NCBI RefSeq assembly: GCF_003086295.3
Contig: NC_092039.1
Span: forward strand, 69,397,649 to 69,461,648
Source: Arachis hypogaea
Taxonomy: Eukaryota > Streptophyta > Magnoliopsida > Fabales > Fabaceae
Length of the DNA stretch: 64,000 nucleotides
Direction of reading: 5' to 3'
Part shown: positions 10,104 to 20,040 of the stretch, piece after piece
Numbering within the stretch: the stretch's first letter is position 1
Layout of the letters: every line of letters starts with the position of its first letter
Notes under the pieces: model-generated
Told to the model about the DNA's origin: nothing
Databases searched by the model: none
The model's input: the letters and a program-made list of their open reading frames with translations, nothing else
Position numbers and translations under genes: made by a program

Positions 10104-11625
10104 TGATGAGCGGATAATTTATACGCTTTTTGGCATTGTTTTTAGTATATTTTTAGTATAATCTAGTTAGTTTTTAGTATATTTTTAGTAGTTTTTAGTT
10201 AAAATTCACTTTTCTGGACTTTACTATGAGTTTGTGTGTTTTTCTGTGATTTTAGGTATTTTCTGACTGAAATTGAGGGTTCTGAGCAAAAATCTGATTT
10301 AGAGATTGAGAAGGACTGCAGATGCTGTTGGATTCTGACCTCCCTGCACTCGAAGTGGATTTTCTGGAGCTACAGAAGCCCAATTGGCGCGCTCTCAACG
10401 GCATTGGAAAGTAGACATCCTGGGCTTTCCAGCAATATATAATAGTCCATACTTTGCTCGAGATTTGATGGCCCAAACCGGCGTGGCAAATCAGCCTCAG
10501 AATTTCCAGCGTTTAACGCTGGAACTGGCATAAAACTTGGAGTTAAACGCCCAAACTGGCATGAGAACTGGCGTTTAACTCCAGAAAACGTCTCTACACA
10601 TAAAAGCTTCAATGCTCAGCCCAAGCACACACTAAGTGGACCCAGAAGTGGATTTTTACGTCATTTACTCATTTCTGTATACCCTAGGTTACTAGCTTAC
10701 TATTAATAGGATCTTTTGACATTGTTTCTGGACCTCATGACACTTTACACGTTTCTCATTGTATCTTCTACAGCATGAGTCTCTAAACCCCATGGTTGGG
10801 GGGTGAGGAGCTCTGCTGTGTCTTGATGGATTAATGTAATTACTACTGTTTTTCATTCAATCTTGCTTGCTTCCATTCTAAGATATTACTTGTTCTTAAA
10901 CCGGATGAATGTGATGATCCGTGACAATCATCATCATTCTCAACTATGAACGTGTGCCTGACAACCACCTCCGTTCTACCTTAGATTAAGTAGATATCTC
11001 TTGGATTCTTTAATCAGAATCTTCGTGGTATAAGCTAGAACTGATGGCGGCATTCAAGAGAATCCGGAAGGTCTAAACCTTGTCTGTGGTATTCTGAGTA
11101 GGATTCAATGATTGAATGACGGTGACGAGCTTCAAACTCCTGAAGGCGGGGCGTTAGTGACAGACGCAAAAGAATCATTGGATTCTATTCCGGCCTGATT
11201 GAGAACCGACAGATGGATAGCCGTGCCGTGACAGGGTGCGTTGAACATTTCCACTGAGAGGATGGGAGGTAGCCATTGACAACGGTGAAACCCTACATAC
11301 AGCTTGCCATGGAAGGAGCCTTGCGTGTTTGAAGAAGAAGACATTAGGAAAGCAGAGATTCAGAAGATGTAGCATCTCCAAAACCTCAACCTATTCTCTA
11401 TCACTGCAAAACAAGTACTTATTTCATGTTCTTTTACTTTTCACAATCAATCCTGATAATTTCTGATATCCTGACTAAGATTTACAAGATAACCATAGCT
11501 TGCTTCAAGCCGACAATCTCCGTGGGATCGACCCTTACTCACGTAAGGTATTACTTGGACGACCCAGTGCACTTGCTGGTTAGTTGTGCGGAATTGCAAA
11601 AGTGTGATTGCAATTTCGTGCACCA
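10104..11625 (+). repeat. 5' LTR of element A
   Basis: TGATGAGCGGATAATTTA... to ...TTTCGTGCACCA, 1522 bp, with canonical TG/CA ends. It holds a U3 word cluster (10498-10585), a TATTAATAG TATA-like element (10700-10709) and the conserved U5 block (11515-11584). Confidence 0.92.
10498..10585. repeat. GGCGTTTAACGCC word cluster in the U3 of A
   Basis: It contains CCAGCGTTTAACGCTGG (a 17-bp near-perfect palindrome), GAGTTAAACGCCC and GGCGTTTAACTCC within 90 bp, about 110-200 bp upstream of the TATA-like element. The same cluster is at 20435-20522 in the 3' LTR. Confidence 0.7.
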
Positions 11626-11631
11626 AGTTTT

Positions 11632-11650
11632 TGGCGCCGTTGCCGGGGAT
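11632..11650 (+). other. Primer binding site, tRNA-Asp (A)
   Basis: TGGCGCCGTTGCCGGGGAT is a perfect complement to the 3' end of plant tRNA-Asp(GUC). It lies 6 bp after the LTR end. Confidence 0.9.
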
Positions 11651-12190
11651 TGTTCGAGTTTGGACAACTGACGGCTTATCTTGTTGCTTAGATTAGGACT
11701 GTTTTATTTTTGTTGGTTTAGAGTCTTTTAATTGAGTCTAGTTTCATATTTTAAGTTTGGTGTCAATTGCATGCTTTTGCTTGTCTTTTAATTTTCGAAT
11801 TTGCATGTCTTTAGTGCCTTTTTGATCTTTAAAAATTCTAAGTTTGGTGTCCTCTTTGTGTTTTTCCCTTAAAATTTTCGAAAAATTAGTGTTTGATTTT
11901 CTAAAAATTTTAAGTTTGGTGTAATTTTGTGTTTTTCTCTTTCCTCACTTCAAAAATCAAATCTTTTTCATAAAAATTTTTCAATCATATCTTTTTAATT
12001 GCTATTTTCAAAATCTTTTTAATTAACTAATTGATTCAGTTCTCAATTTGCTTTGATCTTGTTTTCTTTTTAATTTTCGAATTTTTATTTTAATTTCCTT
12101 TTGTTTCATTTTATTTTTTTTCGGTTAATTCAAAAAAAAAAAAAACAAAATTTATCTATTTGCAATCCACATCATTTCCCTTTATCCATT
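11651..12190 (+). other. Leader of element A
   Basis: About 540 bp, T-rich and untranslated. It contains three copies of the TAAGTTTGGTGT word (11752-11763, 11839-11850, 11911-11922) and CATATCTTTTT-type words shared with the leaders of B, C and D. No ORF except the upstream extension of gag-pol. Confidence 0.65.
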
Positions 12191-15100
12191 ATGGACCTAA
12201 GTGGAATTGATCAGTCCAAAAGGACTCTGGGGTCATATGCTAACCCCATTACAGCTGCATATGGGAGTAGCATCTGTACACCTCCCATCAAAGCAAGCAG
12301 CTTTGAACTAAATCCTCAACTCATTATCATAGTGCAGCAAAATTGCCAGTATTCCGGTCTTCCACAGGAAGAGCCTACTGAGTTTCTGGCACAATTCTTA
12401 CAAATTGCTGACACAGTACATGATAAAGAGGTGGATCAGGATGTCTACAGACTATTACTGTTTCCATTTGCTGTAAAAGATCAAGCTAAGAGGTGGTTGA
12501 ATAACCAACCTACAGCAAGCATAAAAACATGGAAACAGTTATCAGACAAATTCCTGAATCACTTTTACCCTCCAAAGAGGATGACACAGTTAAGGCTGGA
12601 CATCCAAGGCTTTAAACAAGAGGATAATGAATCTCTTTATAATGCCTGGGAGAGGTATAGAGGTATGCTAAGAAAATGCCCCTCTGAAATGTTTTCAGAG
12701 TGGGTACAGTTAGACATCTTCTACTATGGGCTCACAGAAAAAGCTCAGATGTCTTTAGACCACTCAGCTGGTGGATCTATCCACATGAGGAAGACAATTG
12801 AAGAGGCTCAAGAGCTTATAGACACTGTTGCTAGAAATCAATATTTGTACTCTAGCAATGAGCTCTCTCCAAAAGAGGAAGTCATGACAGTAGTCACTGA
12901 TCCTAATCCTCAAGAACAGATGATTGAGCTTAATCAACAATTACTCCGGATGACAGAACAGTTAGCAGAATTTAAAGAGATGCTCCATGAAACTAAAGTT
13001 GCTAACAAGAACATAGAACTGCAGTTGAATCAAGCAAAACAGCAAATATCTAAACAGATAACAGAGGAATGTCAAGCAGTTCAACTGAGGAGTGGGAAGA
13101 CACTGAATAACACTGCTCAAAGTAGCAAAAAGCCAAACAATGAACAATTGACAGGGGATAACCAAACCACTATTCAAAATCCCTCTGAGGACAGTAAGAG
13201 CCCAGAGAGGAATGTTATTGGCGTTCAAATGCCAGAGAGGGAAGGAAAGCTGGCGTTAAACGCCCATTCCTTGCCCAGTTCTGGCGTTCAAACGCCAGAA
13301 AAGGGGGAAAAGTTGGCGTTAAACGCCCATTTTCCACCCAATCCTGGCGTTCAGACGCCAAGGGAGGATCAGACACCTGAGAGTGCTGACAGTAATCCCT
13401 CTAAAAAGGCTTCTTCAACCACTTCTGTAAGGAATAAACCTGCAGCATCTAAGGTTGAAGAATATAAAGCCAAGATGCCTTATCCTCAAAAACTCCGCCA
13501 AGCGGAACAGGATAAGCAATTTGCCCGCTTTGCAGACTATCTAAGGACTCTTGAAATAAAGATTCCGTTTGCAGAGGCACTTGAGCAAATACCTTCTTAT
13601 GCTAAGTTCATGAAAGAAATCTTAAGTCATAAGAAGGATTGGAGAGAAACTGAAAAAGTGTTTCTCACTGAAGAATGCAGTGCAGTCATTCTAAAAAGCT
13701 TACCAGAAAAGCTTCAAGATCCAGGAAGCTTTATGATACCATGCACATTAGAAGGTGCTTGCACCAAGACAGCCCTATGTGATCTTGGAGCAAGCATCAA
13801 TCTAATACCTGCATCCACTATCAGAAAGCTTGGGTTGACTGGAGAAGTCAAACCAACCCGGATATGCCTCCAACTTGCTGATGGCTCCATTAAATATCCA
13901 TCAGGCATAATAGAGGATATGATTGTCAAGGTTGGGCCATTCGCCTTTCCAACTGACTTTGTGGTGCTGGAAATGGAGGAGCACAAGAGTGCAACTCTCA
14001 TTCTAGGAAGACATTTCCTAGCAACTAGACGAACTCTCATTGATGTACAGAGAGGGGAAGTAACCCTGAGAGTCAATGAGGATGAGTTCAAGTTGAATGC
14101 TGTAAAAGCTATGCAGCATCCAGACACACCAAATGACTGCATGGGCGCTGACATTATTGACTCTCTGGTAGAAGAGATCAATATGACTGAAAGCCTAGAA
14201 TCAGAGCTTGAGGACATCTTCAAAGATGCTCAACCTGATCAAGAAGAATCAGTGGAAACAAAGGAATTTTCGAAAATTCCTCAGGAGGAGGATAAGCCTC
14301 CCAAACCTGAACTCAAACCACTACCACCATCCCTGAAGTATGCATTTCTGGGAGAGGGTGACACTTTTCCAGTGATTATAAGCTCTGCTTTAAATCCACA
14401 AGAAGAGGAAGCACTGATTCAAGTGCTAAGGACACACAAGATAGCTCTTGGGTGGTCCATAAGTGATCTTAAGGGCATTAGCCCAGCTAGATGCATGCAC
14501 AAGATCCTGTTGGAGGATAATGCCAAACCAGTGGTTCAACCACAAAGGAGGCTAAATCCAGCCATGAAGGAGGTGGTGCAGAAAGAGGTCACTAAATTAC
14601 TAGAGGCTGGGATTATTTATCCTATTTCTGATAGCCCCTGGGTGAGCCCTGTCCAAGTTGTCCCCAAAAAGGGAGGCATGACAGTGGTTCATAATGAAAA
14701 AAATGAACTGGTTCCTACAAGAACAGTCACAGGATGGCGTATGTGTATTGACTACAGAAGGCTCAATACAGCCACCAGAAAGGATCATTTTCCTTTACCA
14801 TTCATAGACCAAATGCTAGAAAGACTAGCTGGTCATGATTATTACTGCTTTTTGGATGGCTATTCAGGCTACAACCAAATTGCAGTAGATCCTCAGGACC
14901 AGAAGAAAACAGCATTTACTTGTCCTTCTGGCGTTTTTGCCTACAGGAGGATGCCTTTTGGTCTGTGTAATGCTCCTGCAACCTTTCAGAGATGCATGTT
15001 ATCCATCTTCTCTGATATGGTGGAGAAGTTCCTGGAAGTCTTCATGGATGACTTCTCAGTATATGGAGACTCATTCAGCTCCTGTCTTAATCACCTAGCA

Positions 15101-16804
15101 CTTGTCCTGAAAAGGTGCCAAGAGACTAACCTAGTTTTAAACTGGGAGAAATGTCACTTTATGGTGACTGAAGGAATTGTCCTTGGGCACAAAATTTCAA
15201 GCAAGGGAATAGAGGTGGATAAGGCAAAGGTAGAGGTAATTGAAAAATTACCACCACCTGCCAATGTTAAGGCAATCAGAAGCTTTCTGGGGCATGCAGG
15301 ATTCTACAGAAGGTTTATAAAGGATTTTTCGAAAATTGCAAAACCTTTGAGTAACCTGCTAGCTGCTGACACTCCATTTGTGTTTGATACACAGTGTCTG
15401 CAGGCATTTGAGACCCTGAAAGCTAAGCTGGTCACAGCACCAGTCATCTCTGCACCAGATTGGACATTGCCATTTGAACTAATGTGTGATGCCAGTGACC
15501 ATGCCATTGGTGCAGTGTTGGGACAGAGGCATAACAAGCTTCTGCACGTCATTTATTATGCCAGCCGTGTTCTAAATGACGCACAGAAGAATTACACAAC
15601 CACAGAAAAAGAGTTACTTGCAGTGGTCTATGCCATTGACAAGTTTAGATCCTATCTAGTGGGATCCAAAGTGGTTGTGTACACTGACCATGCTGCTCTT
15701 AAATACTTACTCACAAAGCAGGATTCAAAACCCAGACTTATAAGATGGGTGTTGCTTCTGCAAGAGTTTGATATAGAAATAAGAGACAGAAAAGGGACAG
15801 AGAACCAAGTAGCTGATCATCTATCCCGAATAGAACCAGTAGCTGGGGCGTCCCTCCCTTCTACTGAGATCTCTGAGACCTTCCCAGATGAGCAACTCTT
15901 TGCCATTCAGGAAGCTCCATGGTTTGCAGATATTGCAAACTATAAAGCTGTGAGGTTCATACCCCAGGAGTACAGCAGAGTGCAAAGAAAGAAATTAATT
16001 TCAGATGCCAAGTACTACCTATGGGATGAACCATATCTCTTTAAGAGATGTGCAGACGGAGTGATCCGCAGATATGTACCCAGAGAAGAAGCACAAAGGA
16101 TCCTATGGCATTGCCATGGATCACAGTATGGAGGACATTTTGGAAGTGAGCGAACAGCCACTAAAGTCCTCCAATGTGGCTTCTACTGGCCTACTCTCTA
16201 TAAAGATTCCCGAGAGTTTGTGCGTAACTGTGACAGTTGCCAAAGAGCTGGTAACTTGCCTCATGGATATGCCATGCCTCAACAAGGGATATTAGAGATA
16301 GAATTGTTTGATGTATGGGGAATTGACTTTATGGGTCCATTCCCACCATCATACTCAAACACTTACATTCTGGTGGCAGTGGACTATGTATCTAAGTGGG
16401 TAGAAGCAATTGCTACACCCACTAATGATACCAAGACCGTGATGAAATTCCTCCAGAAACACATCTTCAGCAGGTTTGGTGTTCCCAGAGTACTAATCAG
16501 TGACGGGGGCACTCATTTCTGCAATAGACAGCTATACTCTGCTATGGTTAGATATGGAATTAGCCACAAAGTGGCAACTCCGTATCATCCACAGACAAAT
16601 GGGCAAGCTGAGGTCTCTAACAGAGAGATAAAGAGAATCCTGGAACGGACTGTGATGGCCCGAAGAAAGGATTGGGCAAAGAGCTTGGATGATGCCCTGT
16701 GGGCATACAGAACAGCATTCAAGACTCCTATAGGAACCTCTCCATACCAACTGGTGTATGGGAAGGCCTGTCATTTGCTGGTGAAAAAAGACTGCTCCAG
16801 CTAA
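12191..16804 (+). CDS. gag-pol polyprotein of element A (C-terminus lost to a frameshift)
   Basis: ATG 12191 ([18 protein letters not shown]) is chosen because gag similarity begins here; the open frame extends upstream to 12101 without similarity. Gag core (residues about 85-200) has [17 protein letters not shown] and [12 protein letters not shown] probable coiled coil follows (residues 242-293), and no CCHC knuckle is visible. Protease: [11 protein letters not shown] with the catalytic Asp at residue 531. Reverse transcriptase: residues about 800-1010 with [11 protein letters not shown] and the catalytic FMDD at 951-954. RNase H: CDAS, TTEKELL and YTDH, residues about 1095-1180. Integrase: His/Cys zinc site ([12 protein letters not shown]... 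CDSCQ) and a DD35E core ([22 protein letters not shown]; Asp about 1378 and 1437, Glu about 1473). All catalytic residues are present. A small deletion after YGKACHLL shifts the frame and ends the ORF early. Confidence 0.93.
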   Translation: MDLSGIDQSKRTLGSYANPITAAYGSSICTPPIKASSFELNPQLIIIVQQNCQYSGLPQEEPTEFLAQFLQIADTVHDKEVDQDVYRLLLFPFAVKDQAKRWLNNQPTASIKTWKQLSDKFLNHFYPPKRMTQLRLDIQGFKQEDNESLYNAWERYRGMLRKCPSEMFSEWVQLDIFYYGLTEKAQMSLDHSAGGSIHMRKTIEEAQELIDTVARNQYLYSSNELSPKEEVMTVVTDPNPQEQMIELNQQLLRMTEQLAEFKEMLHETKVANKNIELQLNQAKQQISKQITEECQAVQLRSGKTLNNTAQSSKKPNNEQLTGDNQTTIQNPSEDSKSPERNVIGVQMPEREGKLALNAHSLPSSGVQTPEKGEKLALNAHFPPNPGVQTPREDQTPESADSNPSKKASSTTSVRNKPAASKVEEYKAKMPYPQKLRQAEQDKQFARFADYLRTLEIKIPFAEALEQIPSYAKFMKEILSHKKDWRETEKVFLTEECSAVILKSLPEKLQDPGSFMIPCTLEGACTKTALCDLGASINLIPASTIRKLGLTGEVKPTRICLQLADGSIKYPSGIIEDMIVKVGPFAFPTDFVVLEMEEHKSATLILGRHFLATRRTLIDVQRGEVTLRVNEDEFKLNAVKAMQHPDTPNDCMGADIIDSLVEEINMTESLESELEDIFKDAQPDQEESVETKEFSKIPQEEDKPPKPELKPLPPSLKYAFLGEGDTFPVIISSALNPQEEEALIQVLRTHKIALGWSISDLKGISPARCMHKILLEDNAKPVVQPQRRLNPAMKEVVQKEVTKLLEAGIIYPISDSPWVSPVQVVPKKGGMTVVHNEKNELVPTRTVTGWRMCIDYRRLNTATRKDHFPLPFIDQMLERLAGHDYYCFLDGYSGYNQIAVDPQDQKKTAFTCPSGVFAYRRMPFGLCNAPATFQRCMLSIFSDMVEKFLEVFMDDFSVYGDSFSSCLNHLALVLKRCQETNLVLNWEKCHFMVTEGIVLGHKISSKGIEVDKAKVEVIEKLPPPANVKAIRSFLGHAGFYRRFIKDFSKIAKPLSNLLAADTPFVFDTQCLQAFETLKAKLVTAPVISAPDWTLPFELMCDASDHAIGAVLGQRHNKLLHVIYYASRVLNDAQKNYTTTEKELLAVVYAIDKFRSYLVGSKVVVYTDHAALKYLLTKQDSKPRLIRWVLLLQEFDIEIRDRKGTENQVADHLSRIEPVAGASLPSTEISETFPDEQLFAIQEAPWFADIANYKAVRFIPQEYSRVQRKKLISDAKYYLWDEPYLFKRCADGVIRRYVPREEAQRILWHCHGSQYGGHFGSERTATKVLQCGFYWPTLYKDSREFVRNCDSCQRAGNLPHGYAMPQQGILEIELFDVWGIDFMGPFPPSYSNTYILVAVDYVSKWVEAIATPTNDTKTVMKFLQKHIFSRFGVPRVLISDGGTHFCNRQLYSAMVRYGISHKVATPYHPQTNGQAEVSNREIKRILERTVMARRKDWAKSLDDALWAYRTAFKTPIGTSPYQLVYGKACHLLVKKDCSS
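13219..13363 (+). repeat. GGCGTTNAAACGCC words inside the gag coding region
   Basis: Five words (GGCGTTCAAATGCC, GGCGTTAAACGCCC, GGCGTTCAAACGCC, GGCGTTAAACGCCC, GGCGTTCAGACGCC) at about 30-bp steps are read as alternating GVQTPE and LALNAH peptides. They lie in a low-complexity linker between gag and protease. Confidence 0.85.
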
Positions 16805-17133
16805 ATGAGCTAGAGGAGTTCAGACTCAATGCCTTTGAAAATGCAAAAATTTATAAGGAAAAGGCAAAGAAGTGGCATGACAAGAAGTTGTCAACCAGAG
16901 TCTTTGAGCCAGGACAAAAAGTTCTGCTCTTCAACTCTAGGCTCAAATTGTTTCCAGAAAAACTCAAATCCCGGTGGAGGGGTCCGTATGTGATTACAGG
17001 AGTGTCACCATATGGATATGTTGAGCTTCAGGATACTGATTCTGACAAAAGGTTCATTGTTAATGGACAGAGAATCAAGCATTATCTTGAAGGCAATTTT
17101 GAGCAGAAATGCTCAAAACTGAGACTTGAGTGA
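16783..17133 (+). pseudogene. Detached integrase C-terminal tail of element A
   Basis: In the next frame, [20 protein letters not shown] to SKLRLE continues the integrase C-terminal region (PGQKVLLFNSRLKLFP, KLKSRWRGPY, an SH3-like tail typical of Ty3/gypsy integrases). It is separated from the main ORF by loss of a short segment and a frameshift at about 16775-16795. By comparison with the usual length of the family, some 20 or more codons are missing at the junction. Confidence 0.8.
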
Positions 17134-17164
17134 TTCTCAGTAAAAGTCCAGCTAAAGACAGTAA

Positions 17165-17190
17165 AGAAGCGCTTGCTGGGAGGCAACCCA
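17165..17190 (+). promoter_or_regulatory. Conserved post-coding GGGAGGCAACCC block (A copy)
   Basis: AAGAAGCGCTTGCTGGGAGG then CAACCCA lies 32 bp after the pol stop. The same block follows the coding region in B, C, D and (diverged) G. I recall similar text after pol in other legume Athila-like elements. Function unknown. Confidence 0.65.
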
Positions 17191-17295
17191 ATCATTAGCA
17201 GGTCATATGTTTTGTTTTTACAGAGGCAAGTATCAAAAATGAAGGAATTCACAGAGTTACAGAAGGATTCAGCTCAAAAAGCAGAGAAAAAGAGC

Positions 17296-17602
17296 TTACT
17301 GGCAGAAAAACGCCAGTAAGGGGGCATTTTGGGCGTTAAACGCCAGAATGGGCACCATTCTGGGTGTTTAACGCCAGTAAAGGTACCATTTTGGGCGTTA
17401 AACGCCAGAATGGGCACCATTCTGGGCGTTTAACGCCAGGTGTGCAGCATCCTGGGCGTTTTAGAAAAACGCCTAGTGATAAAGGAATTCTGGCGTTTAA
17501 CGCCAGCCAGGGTACCTGGCTGGGCGTTAAACGCCCAAAAGGGGCAACAAATGGGCGTTAAACGCCAGAATGGGTGCCATTCTGGGCGTTTAACGCCAGA
17601 AA
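17296..17602. repeat. Array of about ten GGCGTTTAACGCC palindromic words (A spacer)
   Basis: Ten words of the form GGGCGTTAAACGCCAG or GGCGTTTAACGCCAG repeat at 28-38 bp. The linkers are themselves similar (AATGGGCACCATTCT, AAGGTACCATTTT). Some units extend to a palindrome of over 20 bp. Nearly all CpG sites are intact. The array lies between pol and ORF2. Confidence 0.9.
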
Positions 17603-17930
17603 GGTGGGGGGACCACGATTTTGATTTTCAATCAAATTTTTTTAAAATTTTCCTTTTCTTGCCCATACTTTTCTACATAAATACATATTAACCTTTCATC
17701 ATTCACCTTCAAATCTTCAAAAATCAAAATCATTCTTCAAATCCCTCTCAAATCAATCCCATATCTTACTCAAAAACTCACTCTTCTCTCAAATTCTCTC
17801 CATATCTTCTCAAATCTCCTTTCAATTTTTTCGAAATCTCCTTCCCCCCCTTTATAAATACACGTTTGGCCCCCTAATTCCCCCACACCATTCGAATTCG
17901 CTCTTCTCTTCTCTCTCTTCTTTCCTTTCT
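17603..17930 (+). other. Pyrimidine-rich stretch upstream of ORF2 (A)
   Basis: This is strongly C/T-rich on the plus strand (TCTCAAATC, CTCTTCTCTT words) with a TATAAATA at 17852-17859, in CCCCCTTTATAAATACACG. The TATA-like site could be an internal promoter for ORF2; no ORF lies here. Confidence 0.45.
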
Positions 17931-17965
17931 TTTGCTTGAGGACAAGCAAACTCTAAGTTTGGTGT
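17931..17965 (+). promoter_or_regulatory. Hairpin plus polypurine-like word before ORF2 (A)
   Basis: TTTGCTTG-AGGA-CAAGCAAA (perfect 8-bp stem) is followed by CTCTAAGTTTGGTGTGC. It duplicates the composite found directly before the 3' LTR (20003-20040). Confidence 0.7.
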
Positions 17966-18003
17966 GCTTTTCCGTGATCACTAAGCCAAGATTCATCAAG
18001 ATC

Positions 18004-19116
18004 ATGGCTCCTAAGGGAAAACAAACCAATTTAAGAGGAAAGAATGAGAATAATCCAAAGAATCTTTGGAATCAAGAGAAGCTCTTAACCAAAGAACATG
18101 AAGACCATTATCACAAAATAATGGGTCTTAGGTCAGTGATCCCGGAAGTTAAATTTGATCTGAAAGAAGATGAATATCCGGGGATCCAAGAGCAAATTCG
18201 AAACAGAGGATGGGAAGTTCTAACCAATCCTGAGATAAAGGTTGGAAGGAATATGGTTTAGGAATTCTACTCAAATCTGTGGCTAACAGATAAGCAGAGA
18301 ATGACTGAAACTGCTTACCATACCTACAGAACCATGGTCAGAGGGAAAGTTATGTACTTCCATCTGGACAAAATAAGAGAAATCTTCAAATTGCCTCAAC
18401 TGCAAGATGATCATGAATCCTTTAATAGGAGAATGGTGAGAGCAGATAAAGGGTTGGATCAAGTTCTAGAGGACATATGCCTCCCTGGAACTAAGTGGAT
18501 AACCAATTCTAAAGGTGTCCCAAACCAACTCAAGAGGGGAGACCTCAAACCAATTGCAAGAGGTTGGCTAGACTTTATTGGGCGTTCCATATTGCCCACT
18601 AGCAACCGTTCTAAGGTCACTATCAAGAGAGTAGTGATGATTCATTGCATTATGCTTGGAAAAGAAGTGGAGGTTCATCATGTAATTGCTTGTGAGATCT
18701 ACACAATTGCAAATAAAAATTCCACTGAAGCTAAATTGGCTTACCCAAGCTTGATCTCCTTGCTCTGTAAAGAGGCTGGGGTAAAGATGGGAGTAGATGA
18801 ATTCATACCCATTGAACATCCAATCACCAAGAAGTCAATGGAAGGACAAATGCAAGACAACTCTATCAAAAGGAGGGCGCAGGAGTTCCTCCCTGAATTC
18901 CCTAAAATTGACTACTGGACCAGCCTAGAAGCATCTATCACCAAGTTGCAAGAAACTATGGAGCAACTGAAGGAAGAACAACAGAATCAGAACTGCATGC
19001 TCTGCAAATTGCTGAAGGAACAAGAAAAGCAGGGGCGTGAACTCCAAGAGTTGAAACGCCAAAAGCTTTCATCTCAAGTTGAGGGAGCATCCACTTCTCA
19101 AAATCAAGGTTGTTGA
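18004..19116 (+). pseudogene. ORF2 of element A: unassigned retrotransposon protein (one in-frame stop)
   Basis: ATG 18004 (MAPKGKQTNLRGKNENN) begins a roughly 370-codon frame with a single TAG at 18259-18261, after which the same frame continues (EFYSNLWLTDKQRMTETAYH) to 19116. The N-terminus is Lys-rich. The middle holds a conserved-looking domain (LPGTKWITNSKG, GWLDFIGRSILPTSNRS, HVIACEIYTI). The last 60 residues are a Gln/Glu/Lys-rich probable coiled coil (MEQLKEEQQNQ, QGRELQELKRQ). Element F carries a distant relative (25038-26086) sharing EFYSN and ALPGSTW. It resembles proteins labelled in plant genomes as 'putative plant transposon protein'; biochemical role unknown. It is not an obvious envelope, since no signal peptide or membrane segment is seen. 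Confidence 0.75.
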
Positions 19117-20002
19117 GTCCTAACTCTGTGAAAACCTCTATCATTAGGAGCCTATTTAAATTTTTGTTTTCCATTTTTATTTTCTAGTCTAATCTTATAT
19201 CTATTTTTGAGTCTTGTTTTTAATTCATAATTAATAGAATTTAAAATTCATGTCTTAAAGCTATGAATGTCCTATGAATCCATCACCTCTCTTAAATGAA
19301 AAATGCTTTAATCACAAAAGAACAAGAAGTACAGGATTTTAAAATTTATCCTTGAAACTAGTTGAATTAGTTTGATGTGGTGACAATAATTTTTATTTTC
19401 CGAATGAATGCTTGAACAGTGCATATGTCTCTTGAATTTGTTGTTTTGAGAATGTTAAAAATTGTTGGCTCTTGAAAGAATGAGGAAAAAGAGAGCTGTT
19501 ATTGAGGATCTAAAAAAATCATCTAATTGATTCTTGAAGCAAGAAAAAGCAGTGGATAAAAAAAAAGAGAGGAGAAAGAAAAAGAAAGAAATAAAGTTGT
19601 GATCCAAGGCAAAAAGAGTGTGCTTAAGAACCCTGGACACCTCTAATTGGGGACTCTAGCAAAGCTGGGTCACAATCTGAAAAGGTTCACCCAATTATGT
19701 GTCTGTGGCATGTATGTATCCGGTGGTAATATTGGAAAACAGAGTGCTTTGGGCCACAGCCAAGACTCATACACTAGTTATGTTCAAGAATCATTATACT
19801 TAACTAGGAGAATCAATAACACTGTCTGAGTTCTGAGTTCCTATAGATGCTAATCATTCTGAACTTCAAGGGATAGAGTGAGATGCCAAAACTGTTCGGA
19901 GGTAAAATGCTACTAGTCCCGCTCATCTAATTGGAGCTAAGTTTCCTTGATATTTTGGAGTCTATAGTATATTCTCTTCTTTTTATCCTATTTTTATTTT
20001 CA
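19117..20002 (+). other. 3' untranslated stretch of element A
   Basis: Noncoding. It shares text in the same order with the (reverse) 3' regions of B, C and D: an A/G-rich tract (19480-19600), GATCCAAGGCAAAAAGAGTG, GGTTCACCCAATTATGTG and GAGATGCCAAAACTGTTC. Conservation in both autonomous and non-autonomous elements suggests a shared RNA function, not tested. Confidence 0.6.
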
Positions 20003-20040
20003 GTTGCTTGGCGACAAGCAACAATTTAAGTTTGGTGTTG
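20003..20040 (+). promoter_or_regulatory. Hairpin plus polypurine word directly before the 3' LTR (A)
   Basis: GTTGCTTG-GCGA-CAAGCAAC is a perfect 8-bp stem closed by a GNRA-type loop, followed by AATTTAAGTTTGGTGTTG, which abuts the LTR start. By position it should contain the plus-strand primer (polypurine tract), although it is less purine-pure than most. Confidence 0.7.

Noticed and set aside
11530..11545. GGGATCGACCC in the U5 block as a tRNA T-arm or tRNA gene
   Set aside because: No cloverleaf can be built around it and it recurs only as part of the LTR block.
17296..17602. Regularly spaced palindromic repeats that superficially resemble a CRISPR array
   Set aside because: Plant nuclear retrotransposon context, repeats only 13-18 bp with similar linkers, no cas genes, and copies in several elements.
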